A DNA stretch of 64,000 nt from an uncultured Bacilli bacterium (GTDB lineage Bacteria; Bacillota_I; Bacilli_A; RF39; UBA660). Location: contig CAKPMX010000006.1 in NCBI GenBank assembly GCA_934168205.1, forward strand, positions 1 through 64,000, given 5' to 3'. The notes under the pieces are model-generated. The model did no database searches and was not told the DNA's origin. It was given only the letters and a program-made list of their open reading frames with translations. How positions within the stretch are numbered: position 1 is the stretch's first letter; every line of letters begins with the position of its first letter. This document shows positions 9,368 through 17,852 of this stretch, in pieces. The translations under genes and the position numbers were made by a program.

Positions 9368-9660
9368 TTTTTTTTAAAATCGTTTTGTGCTTCCAGATTC
9401 TCTCTAACAAACTTATTTATTTTTTCAATGTCTTTGACATCAACAAGGCGAACAGCTTCTTGAAAGCCAAGTTTTTCATCATAATTGGCACGTACAGTAG
9501 CATAAATAAATAATGACTGTATTTTAAGAAGGTTCTGTCTAGTTCTCATATCTTTTTGAAGTTTCTTTAAACCACCTTCATAATCTTCTAAATATTGCAT
9601 CATTAAAAATGACCAAACTAGTTCAATGTTTTGGCCATTTCTTAACGTAATCATTTCCAT
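9325..9660 (-). CDS. Tail assembly chaperone (gpG-like, zero frame)
   Basis: 111 residues, lying between the major tail protein and the tape measure, the universal position of the gpG/gpGT chaperone pair. The body is helical (LVWSFLMMQYLEDYEGGLKK, then LLKIQSLFIYATVRANYD). The C-terminal tail after the slip site is highly basic (GKKKKKR). The start is ATG with GGAGGG. Most ribosomes would make this form; a minority would make the frameshifted fusion. Confidence 0.85.
   Translation of the reverse strand: MEMITLRNGQNIELVWSFLMMQYLEDYEGGLKKLQKDMRTRQNLLKIQSLFIYATVRANYDEKLGFQEAVRLVDVKDIEKINKFVRENLEAQNDFKKKDQKFIPGKKKKKR
9367..9375 (-). promoter_or_regulatory. Programmed -1 ribosomal frameshift slippery tract
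   Basis: Nine A (minus strand) lie in the codon setting TTT AAA AAA AAA GAC, giving the heptamer A AAA AAA in the correct phase for a -1 slip. A slip there opens a 58-codon extension, while the zero frame ends after 13 more mostly basic codons. Confidence 0.8.
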
Positions 9661-9674
9661 AATACCCTCCTATT

Positions 9675-10304
9675 TTATGCACCAGGGCTAATTATTTTAT
9701 CTAAATCAGCTGCTGAAACAATTGGTTTAGCAAAGAATTTATCTTCTGTAAGTCCTTCTGGGAAATCAGTTCTACTACTATCAACATAATTTTTAACATC
9801 ACCATTGTCATTAAATGCATAAGCTCTAATTGTAACTGTATCGTTTTGTTCAGAAAAACTATCACCTGAAGTTTCAATGTCATCTGTATTTTCAACTAAT
9901 TGACATTTTGGAAACCATTCCATTCTAATTTTTCCACCAACTAATTTAACAACTTTACCATATGCAAAATAAGGTCTTTCTTTCGTACCTCCTGATGAGA
10001 CTAAACCATTTGTATTAACAGTTTCTCCTCTCATTTTTGCTAAATCGTCTGAAGGGAATGCTACTACCTCTACAGCTAAATCTGTGCTAGATAGTTGATG
10101 AAAATTTGCATAATCCTTTCCAGATGCTCTAACATTTACTGGATCACCATTTTCAGTTGTACCTATTTTTTTAACAACTTCAGTTTTAATAGTATCTTCG
10201 TAAGAAGTTAAATCAAAATTTCCTGACTCATCAGGTTTATTAAATGCATAATATTGAGCTCCTACTGTCTCTTTTAGCATTGGTTTTTTAGTTTGCATTG
10301 ACAT
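9675..10304 (-). CDS. Major tail protein (phi13 / TTP_1 family)
   Basis: 209 residues; it polymerises into the tail tube. Family features are VGAQYYAF near the start, TVKKIG-type strands (TEVVKKIGTTENGDPVNVRA), and the segment GGTKERPYFAYGKVVKLV followed by RMEWFPKCQLVE, characteristic of phi13-type tube proteins. A near-perfect AGGAGG ribosome site fits high expression. It is flanked by tail-completion and chaperone genes. Confidence 0.9.
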   Translation of the reverse strand: MSMQTKKPMLKETVGAQYYAFNKPDESGNFDLTSYEDTIKTEVVKKIGTTENGDPVNVRASGKDYANFHQLSSTDLAVEVVAFPSDDLAKMRGETVNTNGLVSSGGTKERPYFAYGKVVKLVGGKIRMEWFPKCQLVENTDDIETSGDSFSEQNDTVTIRAYAFNDNGDVKNYVDSSRTDFPEGLTEDKFFAKPIVSAADLDKIISPGA

Positions 10305-10315
10305 ATTTATTCCTC

Positions 10316-10678
10316 CTATCCTTTTAAATGCATTTCATTTAATATTTTTTTATAATATTTTTCTTTATTAGATTCAAAAGTTGGTATTAAGTGAGGCTGT
10401 GGACTGGTTAGTTTTGTTCCTTCTTCAACCATTCTTCCATAATACTTGCCCCAGCCAACTTCAATTTCATCCTTTTTTTTGTTGTAACAAAAAGTATCAA
10501 TTAAATGTGTATAATTGCTACTTTTAATTCTAGAATATGGCTTTGATAATTTTGATAAATCATTAATAAAATCTTTTACACCAATTTCCAAAATATCAAT
10601 TGGATCACGTACACTTGTTGCAATATCGTTCAATTCATCCATTAAAGACACTATACTATCAAATGCCTGAGCAGACAT
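10316..10678 (-). CDS. HK97 gp10-like head-tail / tail completion protein
   Basis: 120 residues. The C-terminal pattern GWGKYYGRMVEEGT plus TSPQPHLIPTFESN is the hallmark of the HK97-gp10-like family, which caps the tail-proximal end of the connector. The start is ATG with GAGG nine bases upstream, overlapping the previous gene by 20 bases, which suggests translational coupling. Confidence 0.85.
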   Translation of the reverse strand: MSAQAFDSIVSLMDELNDIATSVRDPIDILEIGVKDFINDLSKLSKPYSRIKSSNYTHLIDTFCYNKKKDEIEVGWGKYYGRMVEEGTKLTSPQPHLIPTFESNKEKYYKKILNEMHLKG

Positions 10679-11000
10679 CTTCAACAACCTCTACAGAGAA
10701 ATATGAATGCCATTCTCTTTTATCTTTGATATATTCTATTGAAATTATTGGATGAATATCATTTTCATTAAGTTTTTTCTTTAACAATAACAATTTAGGA
10801 TCCCTTGGTATTGATGAACGAAAAGAAACTTGATAATTTACATTAGTATCAAATTTCCGTCCTGATGCAACAATGTCTTCCCAACGATATTCAAAATATA
10901 CAATTCGTGGAAGTTTATCATTTATTTCTAAATACTGAATTCCCTCGTTAGATGGAATCTCACAGTTCTTAAATACAGTTTCTAAATCATTCTTTGTCAT
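10659..11000 (-). CDS. Phage tail terminator / connector-like protein
   Basis: 113 residues in the slot where tail-terminator (neck) proteins occur. It shows a small alpha-beta pattern: a LPRIVYFEYRWEDIVASGRK strand-turn, a YQVSFRSSIPRD strand and an IISIEYIKDKREWHSYFSVE hairpin, like the minor neck proteins of Listeria/Lactobacillus phages. The start is ATG nine bases after AGGAG. No catalytic residues are expected. The function is assigned by position. Confidence 0.6.
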   Translation of the reverse strand: MTKNDLETVFKNCEIPSNEGIQYLEINDKLPRIVYFEYRWEDIVASGRKFDTNVNYQVSFRSSIPRDPKLLLLKKKLNENDIHPIISIEYIKDKREWHSYFSVEVVEDVCSGI

Positions 11001-11376
11001 TTTTTTCATCTCCTAAAACTTCAGGATTAGGATATTCTTGAAGTGTAATGTCACTTTGCAAATATCCATCCTTGTTTTTAAAATGATAAACATTAAATAC
11101 TTGATAATATTCATCATTTATCTTTAATACATTCTTTGATGTAATATCTCTATCTTGAGGTATTCTTATTTTTAACACTATTTTTTTATCTCGCTTATCA
11201 TTTTCGAAAACAACATTATCAGTCAATGATAATTCCTGATAAAAGAAAGGCTTATCATATAATTGCTTTATTTTTTCTACTGGAAAGCTATCATCAGTAT
11301 GTGAAATTTCAAATAAAAAAAACGAGCCATCATTATACACTGGTATCGACGTTATATTTAAGCTGAAGTGCGACAT
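10987..11376 (-). CDS. Phage head closure (head-tail adaptor) protein
   Basis: 129 residues, mainly beta: IRIPQDRDITSKNVLKINDE and VYHFKNKDGYLQSDITLQEY are typical of SPP1 gp16-like / HK97-type stopper proteins that seal the connector. It overlaps both neighbours (44 bases with the upstream connector gene, 14 with the downstream one), indicating a tightly coupled head-tail operon. Confidence 0.7.
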   Translation of the reverse strand: MSHFSLNITSIPVYNDGSFFLFEISHTDDSFPVEKIKQLYDKPFFYQELSLTDNVVFENDKRDKKIVLKIRIPQDRDITSKNVLKINDEYYQVFNVYHFKNKDGYLQSDITLQEYPNPEVLGDEKNDKE

Positions 11377-11626
11377 AATCACTCGTGTACAATTCTTTAA
11401 ATTCTGCTAATCTTTTATGATTTGCATATAAAATATAATTTTTTAATAAAGCTCGTGCATCAAGATCACTCTCATAATCTAGCATGCAGCCGACATATTC
11501 ATTAATATTGTACATTCCTTCCTTAGCATAATTAATAAAACTATCATCTGGTAGTTTAGGAGATATAAGTTGCTCTTTTCTTACTTCTTCGACAATTTTT
11601 TTTATTTTAGATTCGTCAAAATTCAT
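11333..11626 (-). CDS. Head-tail connector protein (gp6/gp15-like)
   Basis: 97 residues, all helical: DDSFINYAKEGMYNINEYVG, then DARALLKNYILYANHKRLAE, the short four-helix pattern of HK97 gp6-like connectors that ring the portal. GGAGATA precedes the ATG. It follows the capsid-side gene with one base between stop and start. Confidence 0.75.
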   Translation of the reverse strand: MNFDESKIKKIVEEVRKEQLISPKLPDDSFINYAKEGMYNINEYVGCMLDYESDLDARALLKNYILYANHKRLAEFKELYTSDYVALQLKYNVDTSV

Positions 11627-11627
11627 T

Positions 11628-11999
11628 TTATTTATCTCCAGAAATTAACTCTTTTAGTTCCTCAAGAGTAATATCTTCTGGTACTTCTAATTTCTTTTTC
11701 TTCGCAACTTTAATCAATTTTTCAAATTCTTTAGATTCTGTTGTATTTTGAAATTTATCAAGAATTAATTTTTTCAAATCAATTCCCTCTATTTTTGCAT
11801 ATTCAATTAATTGATCCTCATTCATTTCTTCAAGTGAAACTTCTTTGATTAATGGTTCTTTTAATTTATTTTTATCGCTAAGTAATTCTTCTACTCTTTC
11901 GCTAGAAACATCCTTTTTGTTATATGGATAAATTCTTCCTAAATCATATGAATGATTATCATCTTGCAAATCTGTAAATCCTTTAATAATTATATACAT
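11628..11999 (-). CDS. Phage head-region protein with Rho-N/HeH-like C-terminus
   Basis: 123 residues. The N-terminal ~50 residues form a small beta domain (MYIIIKGFTDLQDDNHSYDL, GRIYPY) found just after the major capsid gene in many Firmicute prophages. The C-terminal part has two LEM/HeH-like helix-extended-helix motifs (EDQLIEYAKIEGIDLKKLI and EDITLEELKELISG). Such motifs bind nucleic acid or protein. The exact role is unknown, possibly packaging or connector support. Confidence 0.6.
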   Translation of the reverse strand: MYIIIKGFTDLQDDNHSYDLGRIYPYNKKDVSSERVEELLSDKNKLKEPLIKEVSLEEMNEDQLIEYAKIEGIDLKKLILDKFQNTTESKEFEKLIKVAKKKKLEVPEDITLEELKELISGDK

Positions 12000-12016
12000 T
12001 TTTTCCTCCTATATAA

Positions 12017-12049
12017 AAAATGCCGGAACTTATTAAGCTCCAGCATTTT
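12017..12049 (-). terminator. Hairpin terminator at the end of the major capsid gene
   Basis: An 11-bp stem (AAAATGCTGGA with TCCGGCATTTT) with the capsid stop codons in the loop is followed by six T. It probably limits readthrough so that capsid mRNA is most abundant. Confidence 0.75.
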
Positions 12050-13217
12050 GATTTGTATCACTTGTATTTGTTTTTGTCTCTGGTAATGAAACGACTGTAG
12101 AAATAGTTTTTATTGTTGGAACATATTCCTCTAACTTAGTTACATCAAATACATATGCAACGTTGTCAGCAACTGCTCTACCATTTGCATATACTTTTCC
12201 TACAATTAGATCGGCATCTTCTACAGCCTTAGTCTCTTTATATTCACTGATTTTAATTCCATCCATACCCATAGTGTATTTGCCTTCTAATGTTAATGCT
12301 GCTTTTCCTTTTGGATTTTCTGTACATTCAACTACCTCTAGATTTTTGTATGATGAAACTAAATTACCTTGATCATCTAATATTGCAGGATCAACATAGT
12401 TCGCTCTATCTTCTGGGTTACAAACTAGATAAATTTTACCTAAAATTCTTTTACCACTATTAGTTAATGAAACTTTTGCTGCTGCTAAACCTTTAGGGCT
12501 GAATTTAGTTAAATCAGTATTAACTGTTTTATCTTTATGAGTTCCATCTTCATTAGTTTTACTAAGTTGTTTGTAAATTCCTATTGGTTGTTCTTTACCA
12601 CTACCACAAAGATAACCATAAGCAAGACCTGCTTGTAGAGTTTCTTGAAGAATTGCCATAAAATACTTATCCATAAATTGATAACTTAATTCTCTTATGG
12701 CTTTTGGAATTACTAAATATGCATCTAACTTACATAAATCAGTAACTAAGCCACTTATATTTGGTGTTAATTCTCCTGATAATGATGAAGTTATACCACT
12801 CCATGCATAACTACCAGATTTTTCAGCGACAATCCATCTTTTAACTCCAGCTGGAGCAAAATTAATTAGTTTTAAAATTGGTTCTGACTCTTTTACATTT
12901 TCTAAAGTTAGATCTACAATGCTTGTTGGAATTAAATCAATTTGAGAACCAGATATTGCTTGTTTGATATCCTTGAACTTTTCATAAAATTGCTCTTCTT
13001 CCTTACTTAAGGCACGTAAACCTAGTTTATTTGCATAATTACTATCAGACGCTGCCTTTACTGCTTGTGTTTGAATTTCGTTAATCAAATCTTTATGCTT
13101 TTCTGAAGCAAACATTTCGATTACTTCGGCAAGTGCAGTAGGTTTGTCCTCACTTTCATTTAGCATTTTTATTGCTTTTTCTTTTAATTCATTATAATTT
13201 TCGTTATTTAATTTCAT
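12033..13217 (-). CDS. Major capsid protein (HK97 fold)
   Basis: 394 residues. Residues ~1-100 are a helical scaffold-like delta domain with SEDKPTALAEVIEMFASEKH, probably removed by the neighbouring protease. The HK97 core follows: LIPTSIVDLTLENVKESEPI, the ISGLVTDLCKLDAYLVIPKA spine helix region, and LCGSGKEQPIGIYKQL, a capsid hallmark. The C-terminal tail is Thr/Asn-rich. A good ribosome site and its own terminator agree with high expression. It directly follows the maturation protease. Confidence 0.95.
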   Translation of the reverse strand: MKLNNENYNELKEKAIKMLNESEDKPTALAEVIEMFASEKHKDLINEIQTQAVKAASDSNYANKLGLRALSKEEEQFYEKFKDIKQAISGSQIDLIPTSIVDLTLENVKESEPILKLINFAPAGVKRWIVAEKSGSYAWSGITSSLSGELTPNISGLVTDLCKLDAYLVIPKAIRELSYQFMDKYFMAILQETLQAGLAYGYLCGSGKEQPIGIYKQLSKTNEDGTHKDKTVNTDLTKFSPKGLAAAKVSLTNSGKRILGKIYLVCNPEDRANYVDPAILDDQGNLVSSYKNLEVVECTENPKGKAALTLEGKYTMGMDGIKISEYKETKAVEDADLIVGKVYANGRAVADNVAYVFDVTKLEEYVPTIKTISTVVSLPETKTNTSDTNQNAGA

Positions 13218-13241
13218 TTTATACCTTCTTTCTTTCTTTTC

Positions 13242-13973
13242 TTATAAATTAAAAAAAGATTCCCATGAATCTTCTTTAATTTTTGCATTATTATTTTCTT
13301 TTTCAAATTCTTCTAGTTTAGTTGTTAATTCTTGATTCTTTATAACTAAATTTCTTATGTAAGAATTTATATCTTTAATGGACTGTTGGATAGTATCATT
13401 TTTTTGAATAGAAGTAGCAAAACCTTTTTCAAAGGCACTTTTATAATCCATCCAAGTTTCTTTGTCCATCATACTTTTAATTTCTTCTTCTGATAAACCA
13501 GTTTTATTTACATAAATATTAACACTTGGCTTAGTAATAATTTCCAAATCATCAGCAGCCTTTCGCAATTCATTAGGGTCACCACATGCATCTGTCCAGG
13601 CATTGTGAATCATAAGTAAACCATTTTCTGGCATTATTCTTTCCTGACCGGCCATAAAGATAACACTAGCAGCACTACAAGCAAAACCATCAACTTGAGT
13701 TATTAAACGGCCATTGAAGTCTGATAACAAACCGTATATAGCTAAACCTTCAGATACACTACCACCCATAGAATTTATTCGAACTAATAAATTAGGTGTA
13801 TTTACTTCATTTAGTGCATCCTTAAAGCTGTATGCATCAACTCTACTATCATCTTCTATTTCTAGCCACCTCTCGATAAGAGAAGGCTTGCGAATATCAC
13901 CATAAATATATAATTCTGTTAAGTTATCATCAACTTTAACAAATTGAAAATATCTATCATTTTGTTCCTTCAT
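13242..13973 (-). CDS. Phage head maturation protease, ClpP-related
   Basis: 243 residues. The serine protease with a ClpP fold processes the capsid scaffold domain. Visible motifs are RINSMGGSVSEGLAIYGLL (oxyanion-binding glycines), the nucleophile Ser in FACSAASVIFMAG (~residue 101) and the catalytic His in LLMIHNAWT (~121). The C-terminus ends in a coiled coil (~190-235). I choose the ATG eight bases after GGAGG, overlapping the portal end by 17 bases. Confidence 0.92.
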   Translation of the reverse strand: MKEQNDRYFQFVKVDDNLTELYIYGDIRKPSLIERWLEIEDDSRVDAYSFKDALNEVNTPNLLVRINSMGGSVSEGLAIYGLLSDFNGRLITQVDGFACSAASVIFMAGQERIMPENGLLMIHNAWTDACGDPNELRKAADDLEIITKPSVNIYVNKTGLSEEEIKSMMDKETWMDYKSAFEKGFATSIQKNDTIQQSIKDINSYIRNLVIKNQELTTKLEEFEKENNNAKIKEDSWESFFNL

Positions 13974-15150
13974 TCTCATCACCTCCTTCCAATGCTAAAT
14001 CTACATTTTCATAATTCTTGGTTATGTAATGTTTATCAGCCCATGCAGCATCAACTTTTGGAATTCCAATAAACTCATTAATTTCATTGTGACTATAACC
14101 ATTAGAAAATAATTTATCCATGTTAACAGCACTTTCCAAAATGTCAAAATGTTTCATATTAAGTCTGTTTATTCTAATTCTCTCTCCCCTTAAATAATTG
14201 CTTTCTCCAATAATTTTTGCATTTAATCCATCTTCAATAATCTGAAGATGAGGTAATATTCCAAATGTAATAAAATCATTAGTAGATGTTGATTTATCTG
14301 TTTTGTTCCCATAAAAAATATCCAAAGGAATATTAAATGTCATTGCAACTTTATCAGACCATTTTTTTTCTAACTTAGACCATTCATCTGAAGTTGCACC
14401 TGTACCAAAATCGATTTTTTCTAAACCAAAACTATCTGACAACAAAATAATGGCATCTTGTTCATCGAAGAGACCTCTAGTTATTTTTTGTTTATAGTCT
14501 TCATAAGATAATTCTTTTTCCGTTATAGGATCTTTTAATTTAGGTTGTCCTCCAGGTACTTTTAAACGAAATTTAGATAAATTGTTTAATTTATAGTGAG
14601 AACTTGCTATACCAATTAGATTACCTAATTCTTCATAATAACTATCAAGTGTTTCTTTAATTTTTGATGACTTTAGATTCAAATAAATTACATCTTCAGA
14701 AGTGAATGTTTTTCTTAAGAAAATAGAATTTCCATGATCATCACTAACTTGAACATTGTAGTAAACCTTTGGCAATAAGATACTTGTACTTACTTGAAAT
14801 GTATCAGCAAGATATAAACTTCCATCCAATTCAACAATTAGTGCCTCTCCGTCATCTAAATATTTCTTTATTACCTCATAAAAAAAAGAAGTCGCTTCTT
14901 TATTTGGATTCGGTTGAACATTCAAAGTATAATATTCCTTTGAATTATCATCTCTTGATATTTTTCCATTTTTCTTACGATAAATTTGGATTTCGGACTT
15001 AGAAATCGTCTTCGCTATTAAATCAATTGCGTGTTCTATAGCGTGTCTTTTTATTTGAAGTTGCTTTTGCTTTGCCATGAATAGTGTTTCAATATAATTT
15101 TCCAACTGACTTTTATCACTTTTAGCAAACCATCTATCTAATATTTTCAT
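13957..15150 (-). CDS. Portal protein (HK97 family)
   Basis: 397 residues; it forms the dodecameric DNA entry channel. Family features: RHAIEHAIDLIAKTISKSEI at the N-terminus, NVQPNPNKEATSFFYEVIKK, and a central VPGGQPKLKDPITEKELSYE wing, followed by MTFNIPLDIFYGNKTDKSTS and a GILPHLQIIEDGLNAKI stem helix. The start has an excellent AGGAGGAGG site. It lies between TerL and the protease as in HK97-type phages. Confidence 0.93.
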   Translation of the reverse strand: MKILDRWFAKSDKSQLENYIETLFMAKQKQLQIKRHAIEHAIDLIAKTISKSEIQIYRKKNGKISRDDNSKEYYTLNVQPNPNKEATSFFYEVIKKYLDDGEALIVELDGSLYLADTFQVSTSILLPKVYYNVQVSDDHGNSIFLRKTFTSEDVIYLNLKSSKIKETLDSYYEELGNLIGIASSHYKLNNLSKFRLKVPGGQPKLKDPITEKELSYEDYKQKITRGLFDEQDAIILLSDSFGLEKIDFGTGATSDEWSKLEKKWSDKVAMTFNIPLDIFYGNKTDKSTSTNDFITFGILPHLQIIEDGLNAKIIGESNYLRGERIRINRLNMKHFDILESAVNMDKLFSNGYSHNEINEFIGIPKVDAAWADKHYITKNYENVDLALEGGDENEGTK

Positions 15151-15163
15151 GTTTCACCTCCTC

Positions 15164-16843
15164 CTAAACATAAACATATTCAATGTTTTCAACTAATAAT
15201 TCTTCACCACTCAATGCACAAATCATAGCCATGAATGGATCATTTTTTCTCAACTTTTCCTCTACTTTTTCGAAATACATATTTCCATCTTTTTTTGTAC
15301 GTAAACATGTATTATTAATGCTCCATCGCATAATTGCACTATCACCTATATTCAGTTGTCCTCTTTCAAATAAGACTTCCAATTTAGGTGCTACAATAGC
15401 AGCGATGGAAGCAGGGTATCGTATCATTCTTATTAATCCATCTTTATTTTCTTTTGTTTCAACAGAAACATTAGATTCTTCAAATGTCTTTTTTATCAGT
15501 TGATAACGATAATTGTCCAATATTATTTTCTTAATATCATAATCATTAAAATAACTTAAAGCCCAATTAACGATTATTTTCTCATCAATTGATGGTGTAT
15601 CTACAACTACAAAATCTTCAAATCCTTTTTGACCAGCATTTTCAAATGGAAATTTAATGTCTTTGAAAAACTTATTAGATGAGCATATTACAGTTTTTTG
15701 TCTCCAACAAAATTCATCCCCATCTTTAGTCAAAATACCAACAGATGCAAAGTCTCTAAGTGATGCAAAGTCTATTCCTATTATTGCTGGTTGTTTTTCT
15801 TTTTTCACCATCACTCTAGGAATTTTATTTTTTACGTCACTATAAGATGCTTTCAGTATATTTTCCCAGGATGTTACAACAAGATCATCTCTTTCTTGTG
15901 GAATATTCATTCTTTTACTCAAGAATTCACTTCGTTTTGAAGGACGTTCTTTTTGTTCCAAATAATCTATCATGATAGCATCATATAATTCCGGTAAATA
16001 TGGAAGTGAAGGATTAGCCTTTTCCCATAACTCAGGATTATCAACTTCTGTTAGATCATCCATCTTACATAGAAATGGAAAATACCTCAATTTGTTATCT
16101 CCTGTTTGAAGAATTTTAGTACATGAGTCTAACAACTCATCGAGTGGTCCGCCTCGCACATCACCATTTGAAGTAATTATAAAAATTCTTCCATGTTTTA
16201 CTTTTCCTAAGCCACCTTGATAAACTTTTATATTTTTATCTGTTAAATAAGCATGATACTCATTAAAGAGTACTAATCCACTTTTTTTACCATCTTTTGT
16301 AGCAGCATTTGAAGTATTAAATCTAAACCTAGATCTTGTTATTTTATTTACAAAATATTCTTTATTCCAATAAAAATATTTTTTCATTATATTTTCATTT
16401 TTATCTAAAACACTATAAGCAACATCAAATGTGTCATTAGCTTGTCCTTCAGATGTTGCTACTATATCTATGTTATAATTCTCTACACCATAATATTGCG
16501 TGGTTAAAAAATGTAATAATGGAACAATAAAACCATCTTTTCCATTGCCTCTTCCTTCTAAAATAATAAAAGTCCTGAAAACAGGAACATCATCTTTGTA
16601 CATAAAAACAAAAGCATAAAGAAATTTTTGATATGGAAAAAGTGGATAATACCACCTTTCTACAAACTTAATACATTTACGATAAGTACTTTCATCAAAG
16701 AAAATATCATCCCTTGACAGTGTTGGAATAACAATATTCTCAATTAATAATTTTCTTTCATTATTAAAAACATTAGGTGATTTATGGTAATACTCTAAAT
16801 AATTATCTATTTCCTTACAACAAATCATTTTCATCGCCATCAT
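15164..16843 (-). CDS. terL: Terminase large subunit (TerL)
   Basis: 559 residues. The packaging ATPase-nuclease has Walker A EGRGNGKDGF near residue 99, Walker B GLVLFNEYHAY near 193 (Asn in place of the usual Asp, Glu retained), a coupling ITSNG motif after it, and an RNase-H-like nuclease domain beginning IIGIDFASLRDFASVG near 354. It overlaps terS by 29 bases. Four in-frame ATGs lie at the N-terminus (the first is used here) and none has a clear ribosome site, so it is probably coupled to terS. The length fits the HK97/phi-C31-like cos terminases. Confidence 0.95.
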   Translation of the reverse strand: MMAMKMICCKEIDNYLEYYHKSPNVFNNERKLLIENIVIPTLSRDDIFFDESTYRKCIKFVERWYYPLFPYQKFLYAFVFMYKDDVPVFRTFIILEGRGNGKDGFIVPLLHFLTTQYYGVENYNIDIVATSEGQANDTFDVAYSVLDKNENIMKKYFYWNKEYFVNKITRSRFRFNTSNAATKDGKKSGLVLFNEYHAYLTDKNIKVYQGGLGKVKHGRIFIITSNGDVRGGPLDELLDSCTKILQTGDNKLRYFPFLCKMDDLTEVDNPELWEKANPSLPYLPELYDAIMIDYLEQKERPSKRSEFLSKRMNIPQERDDLVVTSWENILKASYSDVKNKIPRVMVKKEKQPAIIGIDFASLRDFASVGILTKDGDEFCWRQKTVICSSNKFFKDIKFPFENAGQKGFEDFVVVDTPSIDEKIIVNWALSYFNDYDIKKIILDNYRYQLIKKTFEESNVSVETKENKDGLIRMIRYPASIAAIVAPKLEVLFERGQLNIGDSAIMRWSINNTCLRTKKDGNMYFEKVEEKLRKNDPFMAMICALSGEELLVENIEYVYV

Positions 16844-17234
16844 ATGTATCAGTATTTTCTTTTGTTTTTGGTGGTTGTGGTGGTATAAATGGCTGGTTTA
16901 TCCCTAAATCATTAATGATTTTTAACATGATTTGTTCAACTTTTATCAAATTAGTTACAGATTCGTTTGCTTTTTCTTGCTCTTTACCATTGCCATTTTG
17001 AAAAACGTATCTAACACCTTTTTCATATATATCATCTTTTAATCCCTCACGAATAGCAAGCAAACTCAAATATTCATTGACTAAATCGTCATAGTATTTT
17101 CCAAATTTAGATAAATTATCTAACTGCATGCTGATATCCTCACGAATAGCAATAAAGTCTTTTTCGGACAGTTTTTTAATAGTCTTAGGATATTTTTTTA
17201 TTTTTCCAATTGTTACCTCTTTTGCTTTTTTCAC
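16815..17234 (-). CDS. terS: Terminase small subunit (P27 family)
   Basis: 139 residues; it recognises packaging DNA and loads TerL. I start at GTG, since GTAGGAGGTGG sits just upstream; a ten-residue longer reading would include that site. The helical body includes EKDFIAIREDISMQLDNLSK and YDDLVNEYLSLLAIREGLK, and the acidic Pro-rich tail is typical of P27 TerS. It is flanked by terL and the candidate cos site with HNH nuclease, a conserved trio. Confidence 0.85.
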   Translation of the reverse strand: MKKAKEVTIGKIKKYPKTIKKLSEKDFIAIREDISMQLDNLSKFGKYYDDLVNEYLSLLAIREGLKDDIYEKGVRYVFQNGNGKEQEKANESVTNLIKVEQIMLKIINDLGINQPFIPPQPPKTKENTDTYDGDENDLL

Positions 17235-17363
17235 ATTATAACCACCTCCTACCCTTCCACACACGCGTACGCGTGAGGATATTTTTAGTCGTTAACCACA
17301 CACCCGCTGGCCTTAAAAAATATACAGGCCCAGTTTTTGACCGGGGGTATGGTAAAGAAAAAA
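17235..17363 (-). other. Candidate cos site (129-bp non-coding segment between HNH and terS)
   Basis: In AT-rich surroundings this stretch has a perfect 14-bp palindrome CACGCGTACGCGTG (17262-17275), two GGCC elements (17308-17330) and ACCGGGGGTATGG (17340-17352), which resembles cohesive-end sequences. HNH-terS-terL cos phages cut DNA in exactly this gap, and the HNH nuclease is needed for cutting in relatives such as HK97 and phi-SLT. Confidence 0.6.
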
Positions 17364-17729
17364 CTACCATTTTTCTTCTGTTAAAACTTTTTTTCTTTTT
17401 TTAAATTTAAACTTGGCCCTTTCAGATACTATTTCGTGAGCTTCAAATGAAAGAGATACTCCATTATCGACATCAAGACAAAGTGATGGATCTTCTTTTA
17501 TCGGAACAATATGATGTGCTGTTGTCGCCCTGACCGGCTTTATTTTTGATGGCTTATGAATTCCATCAGACCATTTACCAGAAAAGAACTGACACTCATG
17601 TTTATCTCTCTCTAATACCTTTTCTCTCCAAATATCATAATCAGTTGAATGATAAAAAGCATCTGTGTTGCCTTTTGCAATTTCGACAGGCCAATTATAT
17701 ATCTTTCTTCTTTTTCTTCTTTTTTTCAT
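17364..17729 (-). CDS. Phage HNH endonuclease (packaging-associated)
   Basis: 121 residues. The HNH core reads TAHHIVPIKEDPSLCLDVDN then GVSLSFEAHEI, with the paired His, central Asn and final His present. The upstream zinc-type Cys pair is incomplete (ECQFFSGKW has only one Cys). A basic Arg/Lys-rich N-terminus probably holds DNA. Such proteins next to terS stimulate terminase cos cleavage. It has a GGTGATGA site and follows a terminator that separates it from the early region, so it may begin the late transcript. Confidence 0.88.
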   Translation of the reverse strand: MKKRRKRRKIYNWPVEIAKGNTDAFYHSTDYDIWREKVLERDKHECQFFSGKWSDGIHKPSKIKPVRATTAHHIVPIKEDPSLCLDVDNGVSLSFEAHEIVSERAKFKFKKRKKVLTEEKW

Positions 17730-17740
17730 TCATCACCAAC

Positions 17741-17764
17741 AAAAAAAGTCAGCAAAGCCGACTT
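17741..17764 (-). terminator. Terminator between early and late regions
   Basis: An eight-base stem AAGTCGGC/GCTGACTT with a TTT loop is followed by seven T on the minus strand. It separates the late-regulator gene from the HNH/packaging genes and is a plausible point where the ArpU/RinA-like regulator acts. Confidence 0.8.
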
Positions 17765-17852
17765 TCATTTTACATTAATTTCACTATACACATTATATAT
17801 TATATTTTTCTAAATGAAAATAGTGGTCTTTTCCAACCAATTTCCATTTTTG

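Noticed and set aside
10659..11376. Overlapping head-tail genes considered as frameshifted pieces of one gene
   Set aside because: Each has its own start and plausible complete domain, and coupled overlaps are normal in phage connector operons.
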